64,000 nt of DNA, from the NCBI GenBank assembly GCA_963718635.1, contig OY970367.1, positions 4,030,001 to 4,094,000 of the forward strand, in the 5' to 3' direction. A program made the position numbers and the translations under genes. The notes under the pieces are model-generated. The model worked only from the letters and a program-made list of their open reading frames with translations, made no database searches and was not told where the DNA came from. Position 1 is the stretch's first letter; each line of letters begins with the position of its first letter. Source of the stretch: JAIOQJ01 sp963718635. Its GTDB lineage: Bacteria > Planctomycetota > Planctomycetia > Gemmatales > Gemmataceae. This document shows positions 52,715-62,336 of this stretch, one piece after another.

Positions 52715-55139
52715 TTACTGCACCTTCAACTCGGCTTCGATTACCCGGCGCAGCTCATCGGTGGCGGCATCGCCGGTGCGAAGTCCGTCGATGACGGTTT
52801 TCGCTTCCGCAAACGACTTCCGGTCGTAGAGTGTCCGCGCCAGCTCCAGTCGAGCGCCGCCTAAGTCGGGTTGTTTGCGCAGCGATTGCCGTAAGGCAGC
52901 CACCGCATCGTCGAGTCGGCCGAGCTCGTGCAAAATTCGCCCGCGCAGATAATCGTCGGCAGCGCTGCTATCGCTGCCGCTTCTTTCTAGGAGTGTAAGT
53001 GCCTTCATAAGCAATGGCCAACGATCGCTTGCTGGCGCTTTGTCCAAAGGGTAGAGCCGAGCTGCCACCTCGTAAATCAAAGCCGGCTGGTCGGGAAGCA
53101 ACTTCTCAGCGAGCGCATCGGGGCTCAGTTTCTGCTTCTGCACGTCGGCCAAGATGGCATCGAGGCTAAGGCGAGAAATGGTCAGCGCTTGCTTCCAGTC
53201 GGCCCAAGCGGTATCAAAGTCCCCCTTGTCGAAACGGACCTTCCCGCTGGCGTACCAGATAGTCGAATCAGTCGGGGCGGCACGCCGGGCGCGTTCCAGA
53301 TACCAGTCGGTTGATGGCGCCGACTGAAAGTGATCGCGATAGAGTGCCAGGCGCGCCTGCGCCGAGCGTAGGCCGGACAAAGGTCGCGTGCCTGACGGCA
53401 TTGCCGTAGCGCGTCGCGAACGCGCAATTCGGCGAGCGCTGGGTCGCCTGTCTCACGCGAATAATCGAGATAGGCTTGGCTCAAGTCGTAACGAAGGCGA
53501 TAGGCGTCAGGCTGAAAACGTACGGCAGCTTCAAGATCCGCGACACGCCGAGCGGTTGCACCGTCCGAGGGCGTTCGTTCTTCCAGGATAGCCGCATTGC
53601 GATAGCGGGTCGCTTGATCTTCGCGATAACCCTGCCAGACGAGCAGGGCGCCCAGAGCGGCCATTAACCCGGCAAAGGCCAAACATACAAATAACGGAAG
53701 CCGTTGACGCTCCGCCGGGCGGTCGTCAAGCTTTGCGGCGGATACGTGAGCGGCTACAACTACGATAAGCAAAGTGATGGCGGGAATTTCGATGCTAAAT
53801 TCAACCATGCTATGCAACGCCACCGCCCAAATCGCTACCAAGCCGCCCAGGATGAGAGAGCCCAGACTCCGCGAAGCAAGGCGGCGGTAATGGCGAATCC
53901 CGGCAAGCGTTACCGTAGCTATCAGTGCGATCGTCAGTGCTAAACGGAAAACGCCTCCTTCGACCAACGCCTCGATATATTCATTATGCGCATGATCGTT
54001 GCTCGCGTTTTCGTAGCCCAATGACTGCGCGCGATTGGATCGATGACTTCATACGTTCCATTCCCCGAACCGAAAACCAAGAATCGCGGCGCGAAAGCGA
54101 GTGCGTCCTTCCAAAGATTGAATCGGCTTTCGGATGCGTTGCTGTCAGCGCCTAATTTAGCGAAGCGCGCTTCCAACGATCCCCAGCCGATACAACCGCC
54201 GGCGACCAGAACGGTCACTCCGAGCCAGATGAGAGTCCTGCTGCCGGGACGCTTGCGGCCGTGCCTCGCCCATAGTGCCGCACCCAGCGACACGGCCACC
54301 ATCAACGATAGCAATCCACCGCGCGAATAGCTGAAGGCAACTGCGGTCGCGGTCAACCCGATGGCGGAGAAGAGCCACAGAACGCGCGAGTTCTGCAGCA
54401 GCCTGCTTTCCTTCCGCGCAACTGCTGCGAGAATGCCCATGCCAAGTCCGATACAGATACTGGCGTACGTCGCGAAATGGTTGCGATTCACGAAAGGCCC
54501 GAAAACCGTGCCCCACACAGGAAAGCTGAAGTAAACCAGATCGCGACGCGGCGAGGAGATGTATTGAGCGAAACCAAGCAGGCTTAGCAGGGCGCCATTG
54601 ATGGCACAAAGCCAGGCGAGTCGCATAAAGGCCGCTTGAGAAACGATATTGTTGACGACAGCCGCATATAAAACCGTGATGCCCACGCAACTATAAAAGT
54701 AGTCGCGCGTATCGCTCGGCGAAATGGACAAAGGATGAGATTCAACGACGCTGCCAGGATTTTCGTCCGGAAGCAACTCTCGTTCGGCAGGTAGGTAGTA
54801 GGAATAGGTCTCGGCGCCGCCGGTCGTTGCGGAAGAAAGCAATCCTTTAGGCAAGTGAACTAACTGAAGAGCCGAGAGAAGTGTCAACAGGCCGAGACAG
54901 ATTAGAACACCAACGCCCTGCATTGACCATTGACGAACAATACAGAGCCGCCAACCCCACAGAAGAAGCATGAAGGCGGTAGCAATGCTAAACCCAAAGC
55001 GCACAACGGAACCGACCCCGCCAAAATACCAAGGCGCAGCTAGCACCATTGCAAGTACGGTCGACTCGATGCCGATTCGAAGCACCTGCTCGAATTGGAA
55101 ACGGGTCCGACCCAGACTAGAGCGTGAGTTCAAGGTCAC
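52715..55139 (-). CDS. O-antigen ligase/polymerase-like membrane protein with TPR domain (two frameshifts)
   Basis: Three frames in series (53940-55139, 53182-54021, 52715-53401) give one protein of about 800 residues. The first has ten or so helices and the Wzy_C region: VNRNHFATYASICIGLGMGI, YSRGGLLSLMVAVSLGAALW, ESRFNLWKDALAFAPRFLVF and GSGNGTYE; after a shift at about 54030 follow GYENASNDHAHNEYIEALVE, more helices, then TPR-like repeats (RFQPDAYRLRYDLSQAYLDY); after a second shift near 53370 TPRs continue (ERARRAAPTDSTIWYASGKV, LHELGRLDDAVAALRQSLRK). Expected to link sugar polymers at the envelope. Confidence 0.85.
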
Positions 55140-55158
55140 GACCCGTCGAACTTACATG

Positions 55159-55416
55159 TTACTTGCCGCAGATGCCGAACCTGGTCGATTGCCAGTTATG
55201 CATTTTTTCAGTCAGTTCAGCGTCGCCCGAGACCAATTGCTGGGTTGGCTGTTCGAAAGTGATGCGGCCAGGCGCATTTGACGCCAACGGCAGATCGGCG
55301 GTTGAAGGCGCTGAAACGAACTGCATGCCCAAGGCCAGTACGCCAACGACCATGACAAACCCGGCAACTGCCAGGGTCGTCCAGCCATGACGAACATTGT
55401 TAGTGTTAGTGCGCAT
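55159..55416 (-). CDS. Small membrane-anchored protein
   Basis: 85 residues with one helix, WTTLAVAGFVMVVGVLALGM (12-32), and a short extracytoplasmic tail (PLASNAPGRITFEQPTQQLV). It ends 20 bases before the O-antigen ligase-like gene and is probably co-transcribed with it. Family not recognised. Confidence 0.6.
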   Translation of the reverse strand: MRTNTNNVRHGWTTLAVAGFVMVVGVLALGMQFVSAPSTADLPLASNAPGRITFEQPTQQLVSGDAELTEKMHNWQSTRFGICGK

Positions 55417-55521
55417 CGTCTTAAGATCCCGGTGGAGGGTATAAAAGTTCGAACAGTCTAGTTATATCAGATGAACAGCGCCGCGTCCTAGAGTAAAATG
55501 AATATTTTTACCGAATTTTGC

Positions 55522-56331
55522 TCACGGAGACAGTCCTTCAACCAGCCATAAAGAGCTGCGATCCTTCTTGAACGCGGCATAAATCTCGTCTAAATGAGTA
55601 AAACGGGCCTTCCCGTCTTGGTTGCCGCTGCAAATGCCAATGACTTTTCCTTCCGCATTGATCAAACCGCCGCCAGAGCGTCCTTCTTCGGATGTTCCCG
55701 CTATTTGCCAGAAAAAGGCGCTCGATCCGTCTGGACGCTCCATCAGCTTGCGAGCGAGCACTTTGTCTTGATAAGCCGTGGCCGCCTTCTCTTCAGTCCA
55801 GCCTAAGTTGAAAGCAGCGAACGGAAACTGCATTGTAGCCCCGCTGCGAGCTGCAATCGGCAAGGCCAAAACGTTCTCTCCGCCCGACGCAAAACGGAGC
55901 AGCGCCAAGTCTGAATTTTTCTCGCGCCAAACGATCTCGGGTCTTTCGAAAGCCTTTGGTTGGCCATCTACGAGTGCGACTACGTGCCGTTTTTTCGATT
56001 GGCCGAGCACATGTTCCGCGGTCAGTACATAGACGAATCCATCTTTCTCGCCGACGGCGATGCCGCTGCCGCTCGAGCCATCATCGAGATTGGCGATATG
56101 CACCGTCGCTCGCAGGCCTACTTGCTTGACCGCTTCGGTCAACTCCTTGGCGTTTTCGGCTCGCACGCGCTGAGTCGTGGCGACCCGCTCCTTGGCTGCC
56201 GTCTGCATTGTGCTGGTTTCGCTCTCGCTTGTTGACACGGTCGTAATTGGCGCCGAACAGCCGGCGCTCAGCCATAATCCGCAAGAGATGATCGCCAGCT
56301 TCAAAGTTGGTTGTTTTTGAGTGATGTTCAT
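55522..56331 (-). CDS. Trypsin-like serine protease lipoprotein
   Basis: 269 residues. The lipobox LSAGC (Cys25) marks a lipoprotein. The chymotrypsin-fold triad is complete: His107 in VYVLTAEHVLG, Asp141 in REKNSDLALLRFA, Ser219 in SEEGRSGGGLINAEGKVIGI. No PDZ domain follows, so it is shorter than DegP. Expected to cleave proteins in the envelope or outside. A coiled-coil-like stretch (40-72) separates the anchor from the protease domain. Confidence 0.9.
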   Translation of the reverse strand: MNITQKQPTLKLAIISCGLWLSAGCSAPITTVSTSESETSTMQTAAKERVATTQRVRAENAKELTEAVKQVGLRATVHIANLDDGSSGSGIAVGEKDGFVYVLTAEHVLGQSKKRHVVALVDGQPKAFERPEIVWREKNSDLALLRFASGGENVLALPIAARSGATMQFPFAAFNLGWTEEKAATAYQDKVLARKLMERPDGSSAFFWQIAGTSEEGRSGGGLINAEGKVIGICSGNQDGKARFTHLDEIYAAFKKDRSSLWLVEGLSP

Positions 56332-56362
56332 GAAAGCCAGCCCGTAAGAAGAATTGACTTAT

Positions 56363-56394
56363 TGTAGGTTGGGTGAAGGCTTTGCGAAACCCAC
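56363..56394. repeat. Interspersed GTAGG-TGGGTGAAGGC element, copy 2
   Basis: TGTAGGTTGGGTGAAGGCTT then TGCGAAACCCACC; the ends GGTTGGGT and ACCCACC pair. Same family as 32892-32921. Confidence 0.6.
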
Positions 56395-56406
56395 CGTTTT
56401 GAACCC

Positions 56407-57726
56407 CTACGAAATGCGAACAACGACTGTTGTAAGCAATTTTATGCCATCGCGCTGCTTCCTTTGCCGGCGGCGGTGCCGGCCATTTGAATGCGCATGC
56501 GCGATGCCTTTGCGGATTTCCTTATACTTCTCCCACTCAAATGAACCCAAAAACGAGAGCCCTGCCCGTACGCCACGCCCGAACAGATCGATCTTGTCCG
56601 CCTGCTGCAGATCGAAATTGAGCCAGCTTTGCAAACCGGTGTCGATCGCACATGTTAGAGCGCTGTAATCGGGGTTCTGGCTGAGAAACTCGGAATCGAG
56701 CGAATGCCGGGCCGAGTTGAAGACGGCCATAACCAATTGCACCACTCGATCGATATGAGCCGGCGGCGGGGTGTCAGTTCCTAATTTCACGCCGAACGTG
56801 GGCGCATTGGGGATCGTCGTCGGGTCGTGGAAAAGATCGATGGGGAAGTTCGAAAGCACCCCTCCATCGACGAATGAACACTCTGTCGGAGGGAAGCGAT
56901 CGTTGTGCAGCATGTCTTTCCAGCGGGCGTTTGCGTCCGCTCCTTGCGGCACATTGGCGATGCGCAAGGGTTCGAAGAAAAAGGGAATCGACATCGACGC
57001 CCGCACAAACACGGCCGGGTCCATGGCATCGGCATTGGACCAATAGAGATTGGCCATCTTTGGCAAAACGACTTTGGTTTCCGTCGATATATCGGTCGCT
57101 ACTACCGCCAGGTAAGCATCCGCATCCTCGGCCGTATATTTTCGGCCTGCCCGTGTCCGCAACTCGGCGGGAATGATCTGCATCCGCTGCGCCAACTGCG
57201 CTGCCGTCGCGATCCCGGCGCCTTTCATGATATCCGACAACCATGCTTGAAACTGATGCCCCGGATTCAAGCCAAGTTGGGTGACGAAATGGTGATAAAT
57301 CCAGGCGCCGTTGATCGCTTTCCAAACCACCGCATTCTGATGCAGGAAATCTTTTACCAGCGCTCGTGCGGCAGGCGGCCCATCGACGAACGACCAGACA
57401 TCGAGATTGGCCAGATGCTCAATCAGGCGCTCGCTCTTGGCATTGGCCATGGTGTCGAGCCCGGCCAGGGCGAGCGCGTTTATCGACCCGGCCGACGTGC
57501 CCCCGACACGCAAAAAGCGAATGCCGGCCTGCTCGAGAGCATAGGTGTAACCGACCAAGGCAATCCCCAGCACACCGCCGCCGCCCATAACCAGATCAAT
57601 GTACTGATGCCCTGCGTCATCGATGATGTCGGAGTAAACCCGGCCCCTCAACCTCGGCAGTGCTGCGTCGAGCATCTCTTGAACGGGCGCGGTAAAGTCG
57701 GCGGCCGTCATCGTCGCATTGGCCAT
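56407..57726 (-). CDS. Patatin-like phospholipase
   Basis: 439 residues from the ATG at 57726, which has AGGAG about nine bases upstream. Patatin signatures: oxyanion loop MGGGGVLGIAL, nucleophile motif RVGGTSAGSINALALAGLDT (Ser in G-T-S-A-G) and the catalytic Asp in CSFVDGGVLSNFPIDLF. The Ser-Asp dyad enzymes release fatty acids from lipids. No signal peptide. The C-terminus is basic (HSNGRHRRRQRKQRDG) and may be altered by the neighbouring repeat. Confidence 0.93.
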   Translation of the reverse strand: MANATMTAADFTAPVQEMLDAALPRLRGRVYSDIIDDAGHQYIDLVMGGGGVLGIALVGYTYALEQAGIRFLRVGGTSAGSINALALAGLDTMANAKSERLIEHLANLDVWSFVDGPPAARALVKDFLHQNAVVWKAINGAWIYHHFVTQLGLNPGHQFQAWLSDIMKGAGIATAAQLAQRMQIIPAELRTRAGRKYTAEDADAYLAVVATDISTETKVVLPKMANLYWSNADAMDPAVFVRASMSIPFFFEPLRIANVPQGADANARWKDMLHNDRFPPTECSFVDGGVLSNFPIDLFHDPTTIPNAPTFGVKLGTDTPPPAHIDRVVQLVMAVFNSARHSLDSEFLSQNPDYSALTCAIDTGLQSWLNFDLQQADKIDLFGRGVRAGLSFLGSFEWEKYKEIRKGIAHAHSNGRHRRRQRKQRDGIKLLTTVVVRIS

Positions 57727-57899
57727 GGGCAAATTCTCCTGCTACCTGGTTTACAATTCAGTCAGTTCGTCATGGAAGGATCATGGCAAAGTGTACGAGT
57801 TTGCAATCGACTTTGCCGCAAAGCCGGGGGTGAGTAGGGAGGTCGAACCGCCGTTTGCTAGAATAGATTTGCGCAACTTAATACAGTGGAAGCACCACC

Positions 57900-58472
57900 A
57901 TGCATCGCTGGCATAAGCGTGGCGCCTTTGTCTTGGGCGTTGCAGTAGTCATTGCAACCGCAAGTTTCGTCTACTACCAGCATCACTATCCATATGGCTA
58001 CAGCCACTGCTGCGATAAGCACTGCTGCGATAAGGTTCTTTATCTCGAACTCTGCTGGTATGCAGAGATGCACAACGGTTACTTTTCAACGGGCGAAGAC
58101 ACGCCGGAAGCGTCTCTCAGCTTGCTTTATCTGCAAGAGCCCGGCCTTGTAGATACCCTGCGCGGCAAGACGGTTCCAAAGTCGATCGTTCGCGCCCGTC
58201 TGGAGAGCGGCCAACGCCTCACTCCCGAAACGTGCGGCTGGCACTACAATGAAGGCTTGCGTATCGATGACGATCCGCGCCTGGCTTTGTTCTGGGATAA
58301 AGCAGGGCTCAGTCACAACGGCGGACGGCTTAGCCCCGGCGCTCATCTTGTATACTTGGTGGCTGGCGATACTGAATATATCTCTGGCGAGAGATGGCAG
58401 CAGTTTCTGGCGGATCAGGAGCAGCTCCTAGCCAAAGTGAAACGGCCGCCGATCGAATTCCGCAGCAAGTAA
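57900..58472 (+). CDS. Hypothetical membrane-anchored protein with Cys-rich repeat
   Basis: 190 residues. A helix at 8-26 (GAFVLGVAVVIATASFVYYQ) anchors a soluble part that opens with SHCCDKHCCDK, encoded by two copies of a 15-base direct repeat (CTGCTGCGATAAGCA), then LYLELCWYAEMHNGYFSTGE. The rest is alpha/beta (LSPGAHLVYLVAGDTEYISG). No known family. It ends 17 bases before trpA and shares its direction. Confidence 0.65.
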   Translation: MHRWHKRGAFVLGVAVVIATASFVYYQHHYPYGYSHCCDKHCCDKVLYLELCWYAEMHNGYFSTGEDTPEASLSLLYLQEPGLVDTLRGKTVPKSIVRARLESGQRLTPETCGWHYNEGLRIDDDPRLALFWDKAGLSHNGGRLSPGAHLVYLVAGDTEYISGERWQQFLADQEQLLAKVKRPPIEFRSK

Positions 58473-58489
58473 TGAGTTAAAATCTCGAT

Positions 58490-59296
58490 ATGAACCCGAT
58501 TGACTCCCTTTTCCAACGGCAGCGCTCTTCCAACCAAAGGGCCTTCATTCCCTTCCTCACGGCGGGCGATCCGAATCTCCAATTCACTGAGCAACTGCTG
58601 CCGCGAGTCGCGCTAGCCGGCGCCGACTTGATCGAAGTCGGCTTTCCCTTCAGCGACCCCATTGCCGATGGTCCGGTCATTCAAGAATCATACACGCGTG
58701 CTTTGGCGCCCGGCCTGAAGTTGGCCGACATCTTCAAGATGATCGGCACAGTTACTTCGGCCGCCGGATGGACGACGCCCGTGGTCGGCATGGTCTCGTA
58801 CAGTCTCGTGTTTCGTCATGGTCCGAAAGCGTTCATCGAGACAGCGAAACGGGCCGGGCTCAACGGAGCGATTGTTCCGGACCTCACCGCCGAGGAGGCA
58901 GACGATTTCGCCCGAATGGCAGCCGATAATGACTTCAAGCTGATTCTGCTGGTGACGCCGACTACGCCGCCGAAGCGAGCCGAGCGAATCGTCAAGTTGT
59001 GTACCGGCTTCCTCTATTGTGTGAGCGTCGTGGGCATCACCGGCGCCCGCGAGCGCTTGCCAGACACCCTGCGGGCGCAGATGCAGCGGCTCCGAGCGAT
59101 GACCGACCTGCCGCTCTGCGTCGGCTTCGGCGTCAGCAAGGCGGATCAAATGAAGGAGCTTCGCGAGATCGCGGACGGAGCAATCGTCGGCAGTGCGCCG
59201 GTGCGCAAGTTGGAGAAGGCCAGCGCTTCACCCGGCCAAGCCGCTGATGATATCGTGACTACTGTAAGCGAATTGGCGGCAGCTTTGCATGCGTGA
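58490..59296 (+). CDS. trpA: Tryptophan synthase alpha subunit
   Basis: 268 residues. The alpha subunit cleaves indole-3-glycerol phosphate to indole. FIPFLTAGDPNL, LIEVGFPFSDPIADGPVIQE with catalytic Glu49 and Asp60 (same numbers as the E. coli enzyme), VVGMVSYSLVFRHGPKAFIE, GAIVPDLTAEEADDF, CVSVVGITGARERLP and the phosphate site VGFGVSKADQ and AIVGSAPVRKLE are all present. trpB is not adjacent, so the trp genes are dispersed. Confidence 0.98.
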   Translation: MNPIDSLFQRQRSSNQRAFIPFLTAGDPNLQFTEQLLPRVALAGADLIEVGFPFSDPIADGPVIQESYTRALAPGLKLADIFKMIGTVTSAAGWTTPVVGMVSYSLVFRHGPKAFIETAKRAGLNGAIVPDLTAEEADDFARMAADNDFKLILLVTPTTPPKRAERIVKLCTGFLYCVSVVGITGARERLPDTLRAQMQRLRAMTDLPLCVGFGVSKADQMKELREIADGAIVGSAPVRKLEKASASPGQAADDIVTTVSELAAALHA

Positions 59297-59437
59297 GAAG
59301 TTATCCCTGTGCTGAGGTCGTGGTCTTACTCAAAACGGCGATGGTGATTAGTAACGACCTTGACCACTCGGTTTTCATCAGTCACGCTAACAATAGTCGA
59401 TTCCTAAAGCCGGTTCTGTTTGCGCTGGGAGTAACAA

Positions 59438-60107
59438 ATGCACCGTTTGCAACGATTGTTTGGCGGGATGCTCGCCGGGCTGCTTCTGTCGCTCACAGCT
59501 ATAGCCCAGGACAAGACAGAGCCCGAATCGCAGCCTGCGGTGCCGCGCGGCTTCCGCATGTATCTGGTTGCCGATGGCCGTTTCAACCTGAAAGATGAAA
59601 AATATCGCATCGGCAAGCTGCATGATCCAGTGACCGAGTACGGACTGAAGATGGTTCTGGGCGTGTTCGTACGTGGCGTTCCTGCGAAAGACGAGGCAAA
59701 GGGCGACGATCCGGCCGTCGTCGTTATGCGCAAGCAACAGGAATTGGCTACTCGTTGGCGGATTCGTGCGCCTTTGCGCTTTCACAACTTTCTTGGCGTT
59801 GAAGAAAGATTTCGCCGCCGACGACGATCGCGACGCACGCATCACCGAGATCAATACGCTCGCTAAGGGCGCGAACGTGCCGTTGGTCTCTGTCGGCCTT
59901 GCTGAGGCCACCCTCGAAGGCGACGTAGTCGCTCCCCAGGTCGAGGCCTGGGGCATCGCCCCTGATGATGCCATCACGATCGTTCTCTATCACCGCTTCA
60001 AGATCGTGAAACGCTGGAGGTTCAAAGCCGACGCGCTGCCGACCGACAAAGACTTGCAGGAAGTGGCCGACGAAGTCAAAGCGCTGATGAGCCGAACAAA
60101 GGATTGA
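59438..60107 (+). CDS. Secreted redoxin-like protein (frameshifted)
   Basis: Frames 59438-59866 and 59673-60107 combine to about 222 residues when one base is dropped near 59765-59785. A signal peptide (MLAGLLLSLTAIAQ) and GFRMYLVADGRFNLKDEKYR, then LHDPVTEYGLKMVLGVFVRG come from the first; FTTFLALKKDFAADDDRDAR, VPLVSVGLAEATLEGD, WGIAPDDAITIVLYHRFKIV from the second. The pattern matches small planctomycete secreted proteins with a thioredoxin-like fold but no CxxC. Function unknown. Confidence 0.72.
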
Positions 60108-60178
60108 ACGGTTTTGTTAGCCGGACGCGCCAGTTTTGAAGTTGCGCTAGCGGAATCACGACGAATTTATTGGGTCAA

Positions 60179-60253
60179 TGAGAGCCCGAAGCGCAAGCAA
60201 GGAAAGGCTTATTTTTTCCTAACGCCTTCCCTTGCTTGCGCTTCGAGCTCTCA
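60179..60253. repeat. Inverted repeat of the CTTGCTTGCGC family
   Basis: Arms of 30 bases (60179-60208 and 60224-60253) pair with a few mismatches: TGAGAGCCCGAAGCGCAAGC and GCTTGCGCTTCGAGCTCTCA. It lies between two convergent genes and can act as a terminator. Confidence 0.8.
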
Positions 60254-60285
60254 ATACCCTCGAAGCCGCTTGGTGCCGCGCAACT

Positions 60286-61281
60286 TCACGACGCGCCGGC
60301 GACGGCGGTCCGCCGGGCCACAAACACCTTCATCCAAGATACGTCGCCCGAAGTCAAAATCTCCAAATTCCACCCGTGACGCAGAAGCAGCGAACGGAAA
60401 TAGTCGGTTCGAAAGCCGAGTTCGAGCCAGCCGAATCGGCGGATCGACCAGGCGGACATCCCATCTAGGCGCACGCCCCACGGAGCATAAAAATCTTCGA
60501 TAATCGGCTCGGCGGCGAAGATAACCGCCCCGCCGGGGGCGACCATCTCATCCAATCGCGCGATCATCTTTTCGTGGTCGGCACAATGATGAAAGCACTC
60601 GTAAAATAGCACGCGATCGTATCGCTTTTCCGGCTTGTAAAGCAGCATGTCGGCAACCGCGAGCGTCACGCCTAAATCAATCCGCCGCGCTCGTTCCCGT
60701 ATCAATTCCACGAACAATGGATTCACATCGACCGCTGTCACCTCGTAACCCATCAACGCAAGTTCCAGAGTCGACAGCCCCCAGCCGGGGCCAAATTCGA
60801 GGATGCTGCCGCCGGATGCCAGGCCCATGGCACGGATGAGAAAGCCGACGCCCATTAATTGCTCGCCGACGGTACTGAAGCTTTTCGTTGAATAAGGAAA
60901 CGGTTGTCGAATATGGGCAGGTAGATCGAGCGGGGTATGTTCGTTGACCGTCGAGTCGTAAACGGATCGTGCGGAGATCAAGCGGTAGAGGTTCATCTGG
61001 GCGGCGCGATATTCCGCCGAGTCGGGATCGGATGGCAGGTTGAATGCGCCCGGGTCGAATCGAAAGGCTGCCAATGCCTGGCGAAGTGCGTCGTCGGAAA
61101 CACGGCCTGCTTCATTGACACGGGCAATTTCCATGTCCAACTGTTCAAGCGTGTGGGCGACCCGGCCTCCATCGGCCGGAGACAAACCTAGGCCGGCTAA
61201 CCTCCGCACTTTTGATTGGCGCAGCCACGCCCAAAGCGCCGGCGGGCACCATTGCTTCGAAATTTGTTTAAGTCGCGACAT
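60286..61281 (-). CDS. Class I SAM-dependent methyltransferase
   Basis: 331 residues. Motif I is GGSILEFGPGWGLSTLELAL, followed by YEVTAVDVNPLFVELIRER (acidic ribose ligand) and YDRVLFYECFHHCADHEKMI; GGAVIFAAEPI is the later strand. An N-terminal helical region of about 150 residues precedes the Rossmann fold and may bind the acceptor. The acceptor is unknown; related proteins are found in polysaccharide gene sets. Confidence 0.87.
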   Translation of the reverse strand: MSRLKQISKQWCPPALWAWLRQSKVRRLAGLGLSPADGGRVAHTLEQLDMEIARVNEAGRVSDDALRQALAAFRFDPGAFNLPSDPDSAEYRAAQMNLYRLISARSVYDSTVNEHTPLDLPAHIRQPFPYSTKSFSTVGEQLMGVGFLIRAMGLASGGSILEFGPGWGLSTLELALMGYEVTAVDVNPLFVELIRERARRIDLGVTLAVADMLLYKPEKRYDRVLFYECFHHCADHEKMIARLDEMVAPGGAVIFAAEPIIEDFYAPWGVRLDGMSAWSIRRFGWLELGFRTDYFRSLLLRHGWNLEILTSGDVSWMKVFVARRTAVAGAS

Positions 61282-61297
61282 AGTGCAAAGCCCGTTT

Positions 61298-61329
61298 TAC
61301 CCTCCCCCTGGCTTTGCAGGGGGAGGGTA
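61298..61329. repeat. GC-rich hairpin, TACCCTCCCCC family, copy 2
   Basis: TACCCTCCCCCTGGCTTTGC with AGGGGGAGGGTA forms a near-perfect hairpin between divergent genes. Same family as 14073-14113. Confidence 0.8.
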
Positions 61330-61459
61330 GGAAAGGCGAACTCGCGATTCGACAATCATAACTCGCCTCACCGTACATCAAGCATCGAAATTATTCATCT
61401 TCTCCATAGGGCGCAGACGATAAACGGTTGTGAATCTTTTATTGACCAACGACGCTAGC

Positions 61460-62278
61460 ATGAATCGCGAAACACCATCCGCCGATTGGATCAAGCCGCC
61501 GTTGCTGCCTATCGAAAAGGGCCGACGGCATGGGCTGTCGCTGCCGCGCCGGCAAGTGGGCGATTTGCTCCATTTCTCGAAGAAAGTGCCAAGCATCCCC
61601 GTGCAACGACGGATGAAGCTTGGGCCGTTGCTCGAAGCACGCCGAGCTTCAATGCCCAGGCCCAAGTGGGTGCTGCTGGTGGCCAAGGGCTTCAGTCTCA
61701 TTGCGAAAGAGAATGCGGGTCTGCGTCAATCGTTCATGAACTTCCCTTGGCCGCATCTGTACGAGCATCCGGAAAGCATAGCGACAATCGCCGTCGAGCG
61801 TATGCATCAGGGGAAGGAAAGCGTCTTTTTCGCCAAGATGCACGCGCCCGATCAATTGCCCATGCCGCTATTGGAAGCGCAATTCCGCTATTTCAAGGAA
61901 GCGCCGCTCGAACAGGTGGAAGAGTTCAATCTCGGGATGTTCGTCAGCCGGCTGTGGCGACCTATTCGGCGCTCGCTCTGGTGGTATGCCTTGAACGTGT
62001 CGGGCGACGTCCGCGGCAGGGTTTTCGGCACCTTTGGCGTTAGCGTCTATTCGGGATTGGGCGCCGAATCATTGCACCCGCTTTCCCCGACAACTTGCAC
62101 GCTAAACTTCGGCACCATCGCCCCCGATGGCCAAGTCGATCTTCGGCTGATCTACGACCACCGCGTCCTCGATGGCTCTACGGTGGCTCGAGCGCTCAAG
62201 CGACTCGAGGAAGTGCTCAACGATCAAGTGGCAGTGGAGTTGTTGGAACAATCTATCTCGGCAAGCCGAGCAGCATAA
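61460..62278 (+). CDS. E2-type (2-oxoacid dehydrogenase) acyltransferase domain protein
   Basis: 272 residues from the ATG at 61460. The C-terminus, VDLRLIYDHRVLDGSTVARA, carries the DHRVLDG active site of dihydrolipoyl acyltransferases, and TTCTLNFGTIAPDG precedes it as in that fold. The lipoyl and E1/E3-binding domains are missing and the first 60 residues are unlike E2 (GLSLPRRQVGDLLHFSKKVP). It therefore is not part of a normal dehydrogenase complex; it may acylate another substrate. Confidence 0.8.
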   Translation: MNRETPSADWIKPPLLPIEKGRRHGLSLPRRQVGDLLHFSKKVPSIPVQRRMKLGPLLEARRASMPRPKWVLLVAKGFSLIAKENAGLRQSFMNFPWPHLYEHPESIATIAVERMHQGKESVFFAKMHAPDQLPMPLLEAQFRYFKEAPLEQVEEFNLGMFVSRLWRPIRRSLWWYALNVSGDVRGRVFGTFGVSVYSGLGAESLHPLSPTTCTLNFGTIAPDGQVDLRLIYDHRVLDGSTVARALKRLEEVLNDQVAVELLEQSISASRAA

Positions 62279-62336
62279 ACTGACCGACAGTCACGCAGTG
62301 AGAGTATTGCGGTGACCGATCACGAAACCGGAGAGA

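Noticed and set aside
56905..57837. A 310-residue plus-strand frame
   Set aside because: It lies opposite the patatin gene, whose catalytic motifs are all present on the minus strand.
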